Both the position numbers and the translations under genes were made by a program. Below, one piece after another: positions 1 through 7,383 of a stretch of 18,820 nt of DNA. The stretch is taken from NCBI GenBank assembly GCA_964352985.1, contig CAYGUK010000081.1, forward strand, positions 1 through 18,820, in the 5' to 3' direction. Source of the stretch: CAYGUK01 sp964352985 (GTDB lineage: Bacteria > Pseudomonadota > Gammaproteobacteria > JAHCLG01). The notes under the pieces are model-generated. The model worked only from the letters and a program-made list of their open reading frames with translations. It was not told the origin of the DNA and made no database searches. Positions within the stretch are counted from its first letter, which is position 1, and every line of letters starts with the position of its first letter.

Positions 1-122
1 TCATCGTAGCATGAAAAATCCGAAATTTCTCTAATTCAGATCCGCGGAATGTGGGCTATACCATGGTTATTTATAATATAATATTGTAAAATTAGCTTTT
101 ACTAAGAAGAGATTTTAATATT

Positions 123-1058
123 ATGCCGCTACATAAAGCTGAAATGAACCTTATAAAAAAATTACAACAAGCACAAATTGATCATGCCTCTCCACCACTT
201 GCCGATTTATCAATTTCAGAATATCGTGAAGCGCTCGATTTTCTTTCAGACTTATCTGGTGATGCAAGTGATGCGCCATATGATGATCTTTCAATAAAAG
301 TTAGAGATGGCAGCGAAATACAAGTTAGAATTTTTCATCCCCAATTAGAAAAGGCGCCTGTCGTCTTTTTCTATCCAGGTTGTGGCTATATTTGCGATTT
401 ATTTGAATCAAATGCGATTATCGCTTCGCGTATCGCTCATTATGCTGGTGTTAAAGTAATAATCCCTAATTATCGTTTTGCCCCAGAATTTCCAATTCCA
501 ACAAGTATTTTAGATAGTTTTGATATTACATTACATATTATTAATAACGCTTCTTTCTTTAAGATTAATCCTGACAAAATTATATTAAGTGGATTAAGTA
601 GTGGTGCCAATTGCAGTGCAGTTATAACCAGCCAATTATGTAAAAATCAATTTACCATTCAACATCAAATTTTATATAACGGTTTTTTTGATTTTACAGG
701 AAATAATCAAATTAATGATGAAAAATCCAATCAAGATGCCTTACTAAATGAAGAAGGATTAGATTATATTATTAATACTATCAAAACAGATTTTCCTAAT
801 TTAGCTGATCCCATACTTTCACCCTATTACTTTAATGATAGTCAATTTATTCCACCAACGACTTTCTTAATTGCGGAATATGATCGTTTATTTTGGGATT
901 CCATCGCTTATTTCGATAAATTAAAAGCTGAGGGTATCAAGGTCGATAAAATAATTTTACCCGGTCAAATTCACTCTTCAGGTTGCATGCGAGGTGTTTT
1001 AACAGATGGCGAGGATCCGGCTATGACTTTTGCGAAAGTTGTAAAAAAAATTCTTTAA
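123..1058 (+). CDS. Alpha/beta hydrolase, HSL/acetyl-esterase-like (311 aa)
   Basis: Predicted cytoplasmic serine hydrolase of the hormone-sensitive-lipase (alpha/beta hydrolase 3) type, probably acting on a short-chain ester; the substrate is unknown. The nucleophile elbow GLSSG lies at residues 157-161 (Ser159), the acid in AEYD (Asp254), and the histidine in PGQIHSSG (His284), all in the order and spacing of the family. The oxyanion-hole motif, normally HGGG, is here YPGCG at 84-88, so the first His is missing. The length is normal for the family and there is no signal peptide. The ATG at 123 follows a purine-rich AAGAAGAGA stretch, and a TATAAT at 72-77 could be its -10 box, although no good -35 is visible. 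A LuxR-type regulator follows on the same strand after 131 bp and could be functionally linked, but a large palindrome separates the two. The fold is certain; the exact activity is not. Confidence 0.85.
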   Translation: MPLHKAEMNLIKKLQQAQIDHASPPLADLSISEYREALDFLSDLSGDASDAPYDDLSIKVRDGSEIQVRIFHPQLEKAPVVFFYPGCGYICDLFESNAIIASRIAHYAGVKVIIPNYRFAPEFPIPTSILDSFDITLHIINNASFFKINPDKIILSGLSSGANCSAVITSQLCKNQFTIQHQILYNGFFDFTGNNQINDEKSNQDALLNEEGLDYIINTIKTDFPNLADPILSPYYFNDSQFIPPTTFLIAEYDRLFWDSIAYFDKLKAEGIKVDKIILPGQIHSSGCMRGVLTDGEDPAMTFAKVVKKIL

Positions 1059-1104
1059 TACTTTACAAATTTTATCGAATTTATCAGTTTGAATAATACC
1101 AGAA

Positions 1105-1130
1105 GATATCAGTAATAAATTACTGATATC
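1105..1130. repeat. Perfect 26-bp inverted repeat (operator or hairpin)
   Basis: The arms GATATCAGTAA (1105-1115) and TTACTGATATC (1120-1130) are perfectly complementary around a TAAA centre. No T-run follows on the plus strand, so it is a poor intrinsic terminator for the hydrolase gene. It ends about 20 bp before the probable -10 box of the PAS-LuxR gene, overlapping where the -35 would lie, which fits an operator. Role inferred from position only. Confidence 0.6.
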
Positions 1131-1146
1131 AACCCCATGCATATTT

Positions 1147-1155
1147 TGTTATCAT
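1147..1155 (+). promoter_or_regulatory. Extended -10 promoter element of the PAS-LuxR gene
   Basis: TGTTATCAT matches an extended -10 (TG-n-TATNAT) 35 nt before the start codon at 1190. There is no clear -35 hexamer; that position lies inside the 1105-1130 palindrome. A similar TGTTATAAC element precedes the other LuxR-type gene at 7347. Confidence 0.4.
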
Positions 1156-1189
1156 ATAAACTTAACGAGACTAACGACGAATACTCACT

Positions 1190-1861
1190 ATGACCAATCT
1201 TATTGATTTAATGAGAATTGCTGATCCTGAACGTGTCGCTGAGTTAGCTGAAGATCAAAAACTTAATTTGCCTTTTCATATTTCCTGGGAAGATAAAGAG
1301 GGCAAAATTATTGGTTGTAACGATACCCAAGCTAAATCAGTTGGCTATGAAAAAGGCTCAGATATTTTTGGTTGCACGAATTACGATTTATATTGGCGCG
1401 ATTTCGCCCCGATGTTACGCCAACATAATTTATCCGTCATGTATCACGAAAAAGCCAATGTTTTTATTGAGCCCGGTTTCACCCGATTAGGTGAAGAAAG
1501 TTTAGTTTTAAGTTATAAAACCCCGGTTAAGAGTAAATATAATCAACAAGTGATTGGGATCATGGGTGTTTGCTTTTGGATGAAGAAAAAAGAATTATTT
1601 GATAAATTATTTAGTGATAATTCACCTCAGCATGTCATTATTGATGAAGATGGCAATAAATTAACACATCGTCAAATTCAATGCCTATATTATCTTAGCC
1701 AAGGTCTAACAGATAAAGAAATCGCCAAAAAATTAACTTTATCACCTAAAACAATCGAACATTATATTTTAATTTTGCGTGAAAAATTTAATGCAAGAAA
1801 TCGTATTGATTTGGCTGTGAAATATATTCAATTAAATTTTCAGCCAGAAGCAAAATCTTAA
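1190..1861 (+). CDS. PAS domain + LuxR-type HTH transcriptional regulator (223 aa)
   Basis: A cytoplasmic DNA-binding regulator. Residues about 25-130 form a PAS sensor domain of the PAS_4 kind, recognisable from WEDKEGKIIGCND and GCTNYDLYWRDFA followed by a strand-rich half ending IGIMGVCFWM. Residues about 157-213 are a LuxR/FixJ-type helix-turn-helix: LTHRQIQCLYYLSQGLTDKEIA, then LSPKTIEHYI as recognition helix. There is no receiver or autoinducer-binding domain and no LuxI synthase nearby, so it is an orphan regulator whose ligand is unknown. Its stop codon lies 6 nt from the stop of the convergent ABC transporter gene, leaving no room for a separate terminator. A perfect palindrome sits just upstream of its promoter, suggesting autoregulation or regulation by a related protein. 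The domain call is secure; the regulon is unknown. Confidence 0.85.
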   Translation: MTNLIDLMRIADPERVAELAEDQKLNLPFHISWEDKEGKIIGCNDTQAKSVGYEKGSDIFGCTNYDLYWRDFAPMLRQHNLSVMYHEKANVFIEPGFTRLGEESLVLSYKTPVKSKYNQQVIGIMGVCFWMKKKELFDKLFSDNSPQHVIIDEDGNKLTHRQIQCLYYLSQGLTDKEIAKKLTLSPKTIEHYILILREKFNARNRIDLAVKYIQLNFQPEAKS

Positions 1862-1867
1862 TGACCA

Positions 1868-3775
1868 CTATGAATTATCCTTTCGCGTACCAGATTTTAA
1901 GTGTGGTTCTAATAATTGACGATATAAGCCTTCTTGATTAGCTAGCTCTATTGGTGTGCCAAGTTGTGCAATTTCACCATTTTTAATAACTGCTACTTTA
2001 TCACTATACTGTTCAATTAATTCAAAGTCATGACTGATGAATATTACGATTTTATTTTTAGTTTCGCGTTTTATACAATCCATTGCTATTAGTTTAGTTT
2101 GTGGATCAAGTGCTGATGTGACTTCATCTAGAATAAAGACTTGGCAATCTCTTTTTAATAACGTTCTAATAATACCCAAGCGTTGTAATTGACCATTTGA
2201 TAAGTTTAACGCTGACATTGGCTCATCTAATTGTTCACATAATGTTTCTAATTTTAATTCTTTCATCAACTCAATGATTCTATCTTTTTTAACGATTGAT
2301 CCATAACTCAAATTATCAAATAAACTCCCAGGCACAATTTTTGTATTAGAACAAATGGCAATTTGAGAACGATATTGAAAGGCGTTTAATGCTTTAATAT
2401 TCATTTCACCATTGATCAATATAATCCCCTGCGAGGGATCATAAAATCGAAATAGTAAACGTGTTAGCGATGTTTTACCTGAACCACTTTCACCCACTAA
2501 AGCCGTTATTTGTGCTTGTTCAAATTGTAAATTGATTTTCGATAATGCTTGTTTATCTCCATATTGCAATCCCACATCCCTAAAGAGAAGCGATTGCCAA
2601 GTTCTTGGGATCTCTGCTCGTAGATGTATAATTTCCGCTTCTCGTTTTCTATCTCCCTCGATCGTATCTTCAAGCATACTTAATGATTCATCAACGCTTG
2701 ATATACCTTGCTGTAACTCAGTGAATGCCCAACTCATTTGAAAAGCACTTTGAATTACGGCAACCATATACATGTTTATCGCGCTAAAATCTTCTAGACT
2801 ATAATCACCTTGCGAAACTCTGGTTAATAATGCGGTTAAACTTAATCCGGTGATAATTGTTAATCCAGCGGGTGTGACTTCATATAATTTTGTTTTATGA
2901 TCATTTTTAAGATCTCGCGCTTGTAATAGTGTCGCATGACTCGCTAATTCTCTTCGCAATTGATGATTAAAATGAATCGTTTCATAATTTTTTACTAGAT
3001 GTGCGGTGCTAGCATCAACTTCTTTAGATATTTCTTGCCATTCTTTTTCTGCGCCATTTTGTAAATCCATTGTTTTGGCTGCGTAAATATGACAAACCGC
3101 TAAAACTGCAAACGACCCCACACCAAATGAAATCCCGTAATGATATGAGATATCAAATAATGAAATCGTAATTTGACCGGCTAATGGCACTAATGTTGTA
3201 GCAAGCGATTGACAAATTCGAAACGTTGAACTGGATGCGCGATTTAGTGCTCCGATAAATTTATCACTATCCATTTTAATATATTGTTCGTGAGATAATT
3301 CCGCTACCTCGGTAATCATCGTTTGTTGAAATTTTCTAACACCCGTATCAGATATTCGACCAATTAGAATTTTACGAGCAGAATATGAAATTTGTGATAA
3401 TGTCCAGCCACAACCATAAGCTAATACAATGCCAAAAACAAATTGATTATAAAGAGCTGCTTCACTTGGGGGCTCTGCTAATTGGTTTTTAACCGCATTA
3501 TTTAATTCGCGAAATAAAGTTGGAATGGCAGCCGTGATCACCATCGTTCCTACTGCAACACTACCGGCTTTAACTGTATCAATGACTTCAGTTTGACTTT
3601 CGGGTTTAAAAAACGGCATCAGTTTTTTTAATGTCGCAGCAGATTTCTTGATATTCTCGGGTAATGGAATTTTTCCAATCGCTTTTCCTAGTAAACGAAA
3701 TGGAAATCCAATTACTTTTTTACCAATTTCTAAGCCCTGTTGGACATAACTTCTATTTCTTCTATAAGCAAACAT
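1868..3775 (-). CDS. ABC exporter half-transporter, permease fused to ATPase, divergent motifs (635 aa)
   Basis: An inner-membrane type IV (exporter-fold) ABC half-transporter that should work as a dimer; the cargo is unknown. A basic, amphipathic N-terminal stretch of about 65 residues precedes about six membrane segments, near residues 70-88, 112-130, 188-206, 214-232, 300-317 and 333-351. The nucleotide-binding domain has Walker A GESGSGKT (428-435), Walker B VFILDE (546-551), a SALD D-loop and switch His582, so ATP hydrolysis looks possible. Two motifs are unusual: the signature is LSNGQ (525-529) rather than LSGGQ, and the Q-loop glutamine is replaced by Asn477 in AICSNTK. The N-terminal extension and these changes set it apart from the MsbA-like transporter at 4914-6698. 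It is transcribed alone from a promoter candidate at 3876-3904 and converges on the PAS-LuxR gene. Confidence 0.85.
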   Translation of the reverse strand: MFAYRRNRSYVQQGLEIGKKVIGFPFRLLGKAIGKIPLPENIKKSAATLKKLMPFFKPESQTEVIDTVKAGSVAVGTMVITAAIPTLFRELNNAVKNQLAEPPSEAALYNQFVFGIVLAYGCGWTLSQISYSARKILIGRISDTGVRKFQQTMITEVAELSHEQYIKMDSDKFIGALNRASSSTFRICQSLATTLVPLAGQITISLFDISYHYGISFGVGSFAVLAVCHIYAAKTMDLQNGAEKEWQEISKEVDASTAHLVKNYETIHFNHQLRRELASHATLLQARDLKNDHKTKLYEVTPAGLTIITGLSLTALLTRVSQGDYSLEDFSAINMYMVAVIQSAFQMSWAFTELQQGISSVDESLSMLEDTIEGDRKREAEIIHLRAEIPRTWQSLLFRDVGLQYGDKQALSKINLQFEQAQITALVGESGSGKTSLTRLLFRFYDPSQGIILINGEMNIKALNAFQYRSQIAICSNTKIVPGSLFDNLSYGSIVKKDRIIELMKELKLETLCEQLDEPMSALNLSNGQLQRLGIIRTLLKRDCQVFILDEVTSALDPQTKLIAMDCIKRETKNKIVIFISHDFELIEQYSDKVAVIKNGEIAQLGTPIELANQEGLYRQLLEPHLKSGTRKDNS

Positions 3776-3875
3776 AAAGCACTCAGTAAGCTATACCTAT
3801 CGTCATCAAGGTATTCGTTAATACACTGAACATGGCCTTATGTTTGAAGAAAAATATCCCAATATCAGAATTATT

Positions 3876-3904
3876 ATTACAACTTGTTTTTAGCGCTAAT
3901 TCAA
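3876..3904 (-). promoter_or_regulatory. Candidate sigma-70 promoter of the divergent ABC transporter
   Basis: On the minus strand TTGAAT (3904-3899) and TGTAAT (3881-3876) are separated by exactly 17 bp, matching the consensus at 4 of 6 and 5 of 6 positions. They lie about 100 nt before the start codon at 3775. The rest of the 239-bp gap (3776-4014) shows no other recognisable element. Confidence 0.4.
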
Positions 3905-4014
3905 TACAGGAAAATCACCCTATTAATTGATAAAAGCAAAGTGTCCTAAAACAAAGAGTTTTCAATAAATATGTAAAAGACAATGGTCATAGTTGGCTTT
4001 TTTGGTTCACTGCA

Positions 4015-4812
4015 TTAATCAGAATCTGGCCATCGTGGTGAACGTTTTTCAATAAATGCATTAACACCTTCGATGCAATCACCATGCAATAAATTTTCAA
4101 TCATGATAGCACCAACATGTTGATAAGCGTCATCTATAGATAGATTCATCTGTTGATAAAATGCCTTTTTTCCCATTTTAATCACAGGTTTTGGTTTACT
4201 TATAATTTTAGAAATTAACTCATTCGTCGCTTCTTCTAGATTTTCAACAGCTTTATTAATTAAGCCAATTTTTTCTGCCGTTTCTGCATCAATTGCTTCA
4301 CCAGTCAATAACATTTCCATGGCATGTTTACTCAATACATTTCTTGTTAAAGCAACCATGGGTGTCGAGCAAAACAAACCGATATTCACACCCGGTGTTG
4401 CAAATTTGGCGCTATTGACTGCTATTGCCAAATCACAACTCGCAATTAACTGACATCCTGCCGCCGTCGCCATCCCTTGTATCATCGCTATGACCGGTAT
4501 AGGATATTTGATAATTGTTAACATTAATTCACTACAACGCTCAATTAACATTTTAAAAAAAGATTTACCTTTATCTTGATCTACTCGATGTTGATTTATT
4601 TCTTTTAAATTGTGTCCGGCACTAAAGACTGGACCATTTGCTTTTAAGACAATTATTTTGATAGTGTGATGATTTTGTAATTGTTCAAATGCATCTAGCA
4701 ATGACTCTATCATTGCCAAGGATAAACTATTTCGTGTTTTCACATCATTTAATATGATTGTGCCAACTTGAGAATTTATTTGAGTTTCTACCAAACTTTG
4801 ATCGTTAATCAT
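4015..4812 (-). CDS. Enoyl-CoA hydratase/isomerase (crotonase) family, ECHDC3-like (265 aa)
   Basis: A cytoplasmic crotonase-fold protein expected to bind an acyl-CoA. Oxyanion-hole segments are visible: FSAGHNLKE, which has the CoA-binding A/G pair, and GMATAAGCQLIASCDLAIA. The next stretch, FATPGVNIGLFCSTPMVALTR, is the signature of the ECHDC3-like branch. Compared with classical enoyl-CoA hydratase, both catalytic glutamates are replaced: GCEL by GCQL, and the PE of the second motif by PG. Ordinary hydration is therefore doubtful. I start it at the ATG at 4812 because TAGGA lies 3 nt upstream; an in-frame TTG at 4824 would add four residues but has no ribosome binding site. It is flanked by two ABC transporter genes on the same strand but has its own TATAAT box and a preceding hairpin, so it is probably a single-gene unit. 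The CoA substrate is unknown. Confidence 0.85.
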   Translation of the reverse strand: MINDQSLVETQINSQVGTIILNDVKTRNSLSLAMIESLLDAFEQLQNHHTIKIIVLKANGPVFSAGHNLKEINQHRVDQDKGKSFFKMLIERCSELMLTIIKYPIPVIAMIQGMATAAGCQLIASCDLAIAVNSAKFATPGVNIGLFCSTPMVALTRNVLSKHAMEMLLTGEAIDAETAEKIGLINKAVENLEEATNELISKIISKPKPVIKMGKKAFYQQMNLSIDDAYQHVGAIMIENLLHGDCIEGVNAFIEKRSPRWPDSD

Positions 4813-4818
4813 AATTCC

Positions 4819-4849
4819 TACCAACTCGAATTTTAAAGTTGGTATTATA
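4819..4849 (-). promoter_or_regulatory. Crotonase gene -10 box with inverted repeat over the transcription start
   Basis: On the minus strand a consensus TATAAT (4849-4844) is followed directly by the arms TACCAACT (4844-4837) and AGTTGGTA (4826-4819), a perfect 8-bp inverted repeat around 10 bp. The expected transcription start falls at the first arm, and the second arm touches the TAGGA ribosome binding site. This is an operator-like or mRNA-hairpin arrangement. No convincing -35 is seen. Confidence 0.5.
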
Positions 4850-4865
4850 CAATATTTACTTAAAG

Positions 4866-4898
4866 GGTAACTACATACTCGAAGTGTAAGTAGTTACC
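4866..4898 (-). terminator. Hairpin after the MsbA-like transporter gene
   Basis: GGTAACTAC (4866-4874) and GTAGTTACC (4890-4898) form a perfect 9-bp stem, with three more pairs inside after one mismatch. It begins 15 nt beyond the stop codon at 4914. On the minus strand only CTTTAAG follows, so the T-run is weak and termination may be partial. Confidence 0.5.
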
Positions 4899-4913
4899 TT
4901 GAATAGGATGATA

Positions 4914-6698
4914 TTATTTTTCAACTTCAGGTGAATCAGGTAAAAAGCCACCTGCTTGCATGCGCCATAACATAGCATAATGACCATTTTGTTGAAGTAA
5001 TTCTTCATGACTACCTTGTTCGATAATTTCTCCGTGATGAAAAACCATTAACCTATCCATTTCAACTAAAGTTGAAAGACGATGCGCGATAACAATCGTC
5101 GTTTTATTTTTCATTAAATTATTTAAACCTTGTTGAATATGTTTTTCAGTGATTGAATCCAGTGCAGAAGTTGCTTCATCTAAAATTAGGATGGGTGCAT
5201 TTTTTAACATGGCACGTGCAATCGCAATGCGTTGTCGCTGACCACCCGATAATTTAACTCCTCGCTCGCCGACTAATGCTTCGTATTTTTGTGGGAGTTG
5301 TTGAATAAACTCATCACAGTAGGCAAGTTTCGAAACGTTTAGCATATCGTTCTCACTCGCACCATCAACACCATAAATAATATTATCTCTAATTGTTCGA
5401 TGAAATAAAGTAGGATCTTGTTGAATTACAGCTAGATTATCTCTTAGTGATTGTAAGGAAACCTTTGCAATATTTTGCCCATCAATGGTTATTCTTCCAG
5501 AAGCCACATCAAAAAATCGAATGATTAAATTAACAAAACTACTTTTTCCACCACCAGAAAAACCCACTAAACCGATTTTTTCACCCGCTTTAATCGTGAC
5601 AGATAAATCTTTAAAGACGACTTGTTTTTTATGATAATAAAAAGTGACATGATCAAATTTAATTTCACCCTTGGAAACTTGAAGTATCGCAGGGTCTTCG
5701 ACTTCTACAATTTCATGTTTTGCTTTAATAATTTGAAATGCTTGTTGACAGATACCAAGCACATTAAAAAATCGAGGTAACTCGAGACCTGAATACCAAG
5801 CCATCATTACAAGATTGGAATTAAGTGTGAAAATTAAAACAGCATCACCAGTCGATATGATATTTAATTGCCAAGTATATACTAATAGAAGCGTTAAAAA
5901 TATACCAGGAAAAACAATGCTTACTAGACCAAGTAAAACTTTGACTTTTTCGACAATGATTAAAGCTTTTTTATTTTTTAAACGTTCGTCATGTTGGTAT
6001 TGATCAATATATTGATATTCGAATTTATGTCTAGCATAGCTTTTGACATTTATGATATTTGTAAAAGAATCGACAATTTTCCCCATCAACTTGCTACGGC
6101 TTGTGGCATGTTCATCGGAATATTGAGTGCATTTTCTTCCTCCAATAAAACAGATACTCATATGAATCAAGATCCAAATTAAAACCATAAAACCAAAGTA
6201 ACTACTCACGAAAAAAAACATCGTTACAGCAATAACAACAGCTATTAGTACTGGAAAAAACAATGTTATTATCATTTGTAAAATTTGCGACACATTTTGG
6301 GACATATCAGAAATTTTATTAGAAAGATTTCCTGCAAAATTATTTGCAAAATAATTAAAGGAATGATGACTCACATAATCAAACATTTCCATGCGAATAT
6401 CTGCTTGAAAACGCGGAAATAGAAAGGCGAGCAAAAAACCTTGTGCTCGAAAAAATAATTCGACTAACACCCAAATAAATAACCAAAAACATAAAACCGG
6501 CACAATAATAGACCAAATATGTGTTTTATTTGCACTATGTTTTACAAAGGTATCTATCATTAACTTGAATGCATAAGGCCAAACGGTACTATCGACGACC
6601 CAGCCAAAAGAGCAGCAAATTAATAAGATAAATTTGAATTTTTGTCGCTTAACAAAGTACACAATAAATGCGGGTAACGTTCTAGGATAATTCTTCAT
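4914..6698 (-). CDS. MsbA/Atm1-like ABC exporter half-transporter (594 aa)
   Basis: An inner-membrane ABC exporter with fused permease and ATPase that should act as a homodimer; lipids, peptides or drugs are typical cargo of the family and the real one is unknown. The membrane domain spans about residues 20-315 with six hydrophobic segments, near 22-42, 62-83, 140-163, 168-187, 252-274 and 283-303. The ATPase is canonical throughout: Walker A GFSGGGKS (379-386), Q-loop Gln427 in VIQQDPTLF, signature LSGGQ (483-487), Walker B ILILDE (503-508), SALD and switch His539. The ATG at 6698 has a good AGGTGA ribosome binding site 7 nt upstream. A TTGACA-containing promoter candidate lies at 6792-6820, and a hairpin follows the gene at 4866-4898, so it probably forms its own transcription unit. 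Confidence 0.9.
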   Translation of the reverse strand: MKNYPRTLPAFIVYFVKRQKFKFILLICCSFGWVVDSTVWPYAFKLMIDTFVKHSANKTHIWSIIVPVLCFWLFIWVLVELFFRAQGFLLAFLFPRFQADIRMEMFDYVSHHSFNYFANNFAGNLSNKISDMSQNVSQILQMIITLFFPVLIAVVIAVTMFFFVSSYFGFMVLIWILIHMSICFIGGRKCTQYSDEHATSRSKLMGKIVDSFTNIINVKSYARHKFEYQYIDQYQHDERLKNKKALIIVEKVKVLLGLVSIVFPGIFLTLLLVYTWQLNIISTGDAVLIFTLNSNLVMMAWYSGLELPRFFNVLGICQQAFQIIKAKHEIVEVEDPAILQVSKGEIKFDHVTFYYHKKQVVFKDLSVTIKAGEKIGLVGFSGGGKSSFVNLIIRFFDVASGRITIDGQNIAKVSLQSLRDNLAVIQQDPTLFHRTIRDNIIYGVDGASENDMLNVSKLAYCDEFIQQLPQKYEALVGERGVKLSGGQRQRIAIARAMLKNAPILILDEATSALDSITEKHIQQGLNNLMKNKTTIVIAHRLSTLVEMDRLMVFHHGEIIEQGSHEELLQQNGHYAMLWRMQAGGFLPDSPEVEK

Positions 6699-6791
6699 AT
6701 AATATTCACCTGGCTTAACTCATTAGTTTTTAAGCGATTTTATTTTGGATAGACGAGTAATCGTTTTGCTAGAACGACGAAAAGGGGAGCG

Positions 6792-6820
6792 ATTTTTCCA
6801 TATTTTGCGTATTTTGTCAA
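6792..6820 (-). promoter_or_regulatory. Candidate sigma-70 promoter of the MsbA-like transporter gene
   Basis: On the minus strand a perfect -35 TTGACA (6820-6815) lies 17 bp before AAAAAT (6797-6792), a 4-of-6 match to the -10. It would give a leader of about 85 nt before the ATG at 6698. Confidence 0.4.
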
Positions 6821-6888
6821 GAATAACAAGATCATGAATTATGACTATACTTAACAGTACTATCATCTTCTCTAAAGGCTACAGGGCA

Positions 6889-7161
6889 ATGAAATATTAT
6901 ATTCTACTTTTCTTATTCTTCATTCCAAATGTATTTGCAAATCAATCGGAATATTTGCAAAATAAAGAACGCTTATTAGGGGAATATCAAACTGGTGCAA
7001 ACAGTTGCGACTATAATGATGTTAAAAATTATTTATTAGAAAGAAGTAACAACTTTACAGAAAAAGAATTTCAAAGTTGTAGTTATATTTTAGATAACGG
7101 TTTTGTCGTTTATACTGTTAATACAACAAAAGGAACATTCAAATTTTCAAAACAACAGTAA
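6889..7161 (+). CDS. Small secreted protein of unknown function (90 aa)
   Basis: Not recognised as any family. The first 17 residues, MKYYILLFLFFIPNVFA, form a textbook signal peptide (basic start, hydrophobic core, small residues before the predicted cleavage after Ala17). The mature part of about 73 residues is polar and predicted periplasmic or secreted, with two cysteines (in NSCDY and QSCSY) that could form one disulphide. I chose the ATG at 6889, with AAAGG and AGGG upstream, over an in-frame ATG at 6841. The earlier start would put 16 residues before the signal peptide and has no ribosome binding site; moreover a TATACT at 6845-6850 looks like a -10 box inside that stretch. The gene diverges from the MsbA-like transporter. 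It is very AT-rich and may be lineage-specific. Confidence 0.55.
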   Translation: MKYYILLFLFFIPNVFANQSEYLQNKERLLGEYQTGANSCDYNDVKNYLLERSNNFTEKEFQSCSYILDNGFVVYTVNTTKGTFKFSKQQ

Positions 7162-7313
7162 AACCAGCTGATTTACAGCAATAATTAATTAAGTATATAA
7201 AAATATTATTTCCTTAATCCTAAAATCATCATTATCCCCTCATTATTTTTTTATTTTAATACATAGAGTTAAACAAAACCTGTGTTCGATCCCTAGGGTA
7301 AAAGTTGCACAAA

Positions 7314-7355
7314 TCGCATTGCGAGAATAAGAAACCGTGTGTAAAATGTTATAAC
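7314..7355 (+). promoter_or_regulatory. Promoter region of the 283-aa LuxR-type gene
   Basis: TGTTATAAC (7347-7355) is an extended -10 element 28 nt before the start codon. Further upstream TCGCA (7314-7318) and TGCGA (7320-7324) form a 5-1-5 palindrome near the -35 position that could be an operator. The rest of the 7162-7383 gap is AT-rich, with a CCCTAGGG palindrome at 7291-7298 and nothing else recognisable. Confidence 0.35.
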
Positions 7356-7383
7356 AGAACATCAATAAACATGGTAATAAATT

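Noticed and set aside
4813..4824. TTG at 4824 as start of the crotonase gene
   Set aside because: No ribosome binding site precedes it, whereas the ATG at 4812 has TAGGA directly upstream.
1868..6698. The three minus-strand genes as one ABC-crotonase operon
   Set aside because: There is a hairpin and a TATAAT before the crotonase gene, and a 239-bp gap with its own promoter candidate before the second transporter gene.
6841..6888. Upstream ATG at 6841 as start of the small secreted protein
   Set aside because: It has no ribosome binding site, places 16 residues before a perfect signal peptide, and overlaps a TATACT that looks like a -10 box.
7284..7298. GTTCGATCC resembles the T-loop of a tRNA
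   Set aside because: The flanking bases do not pair to make a T-arm, and no acceptor, D or anticodon arm is found upstream.
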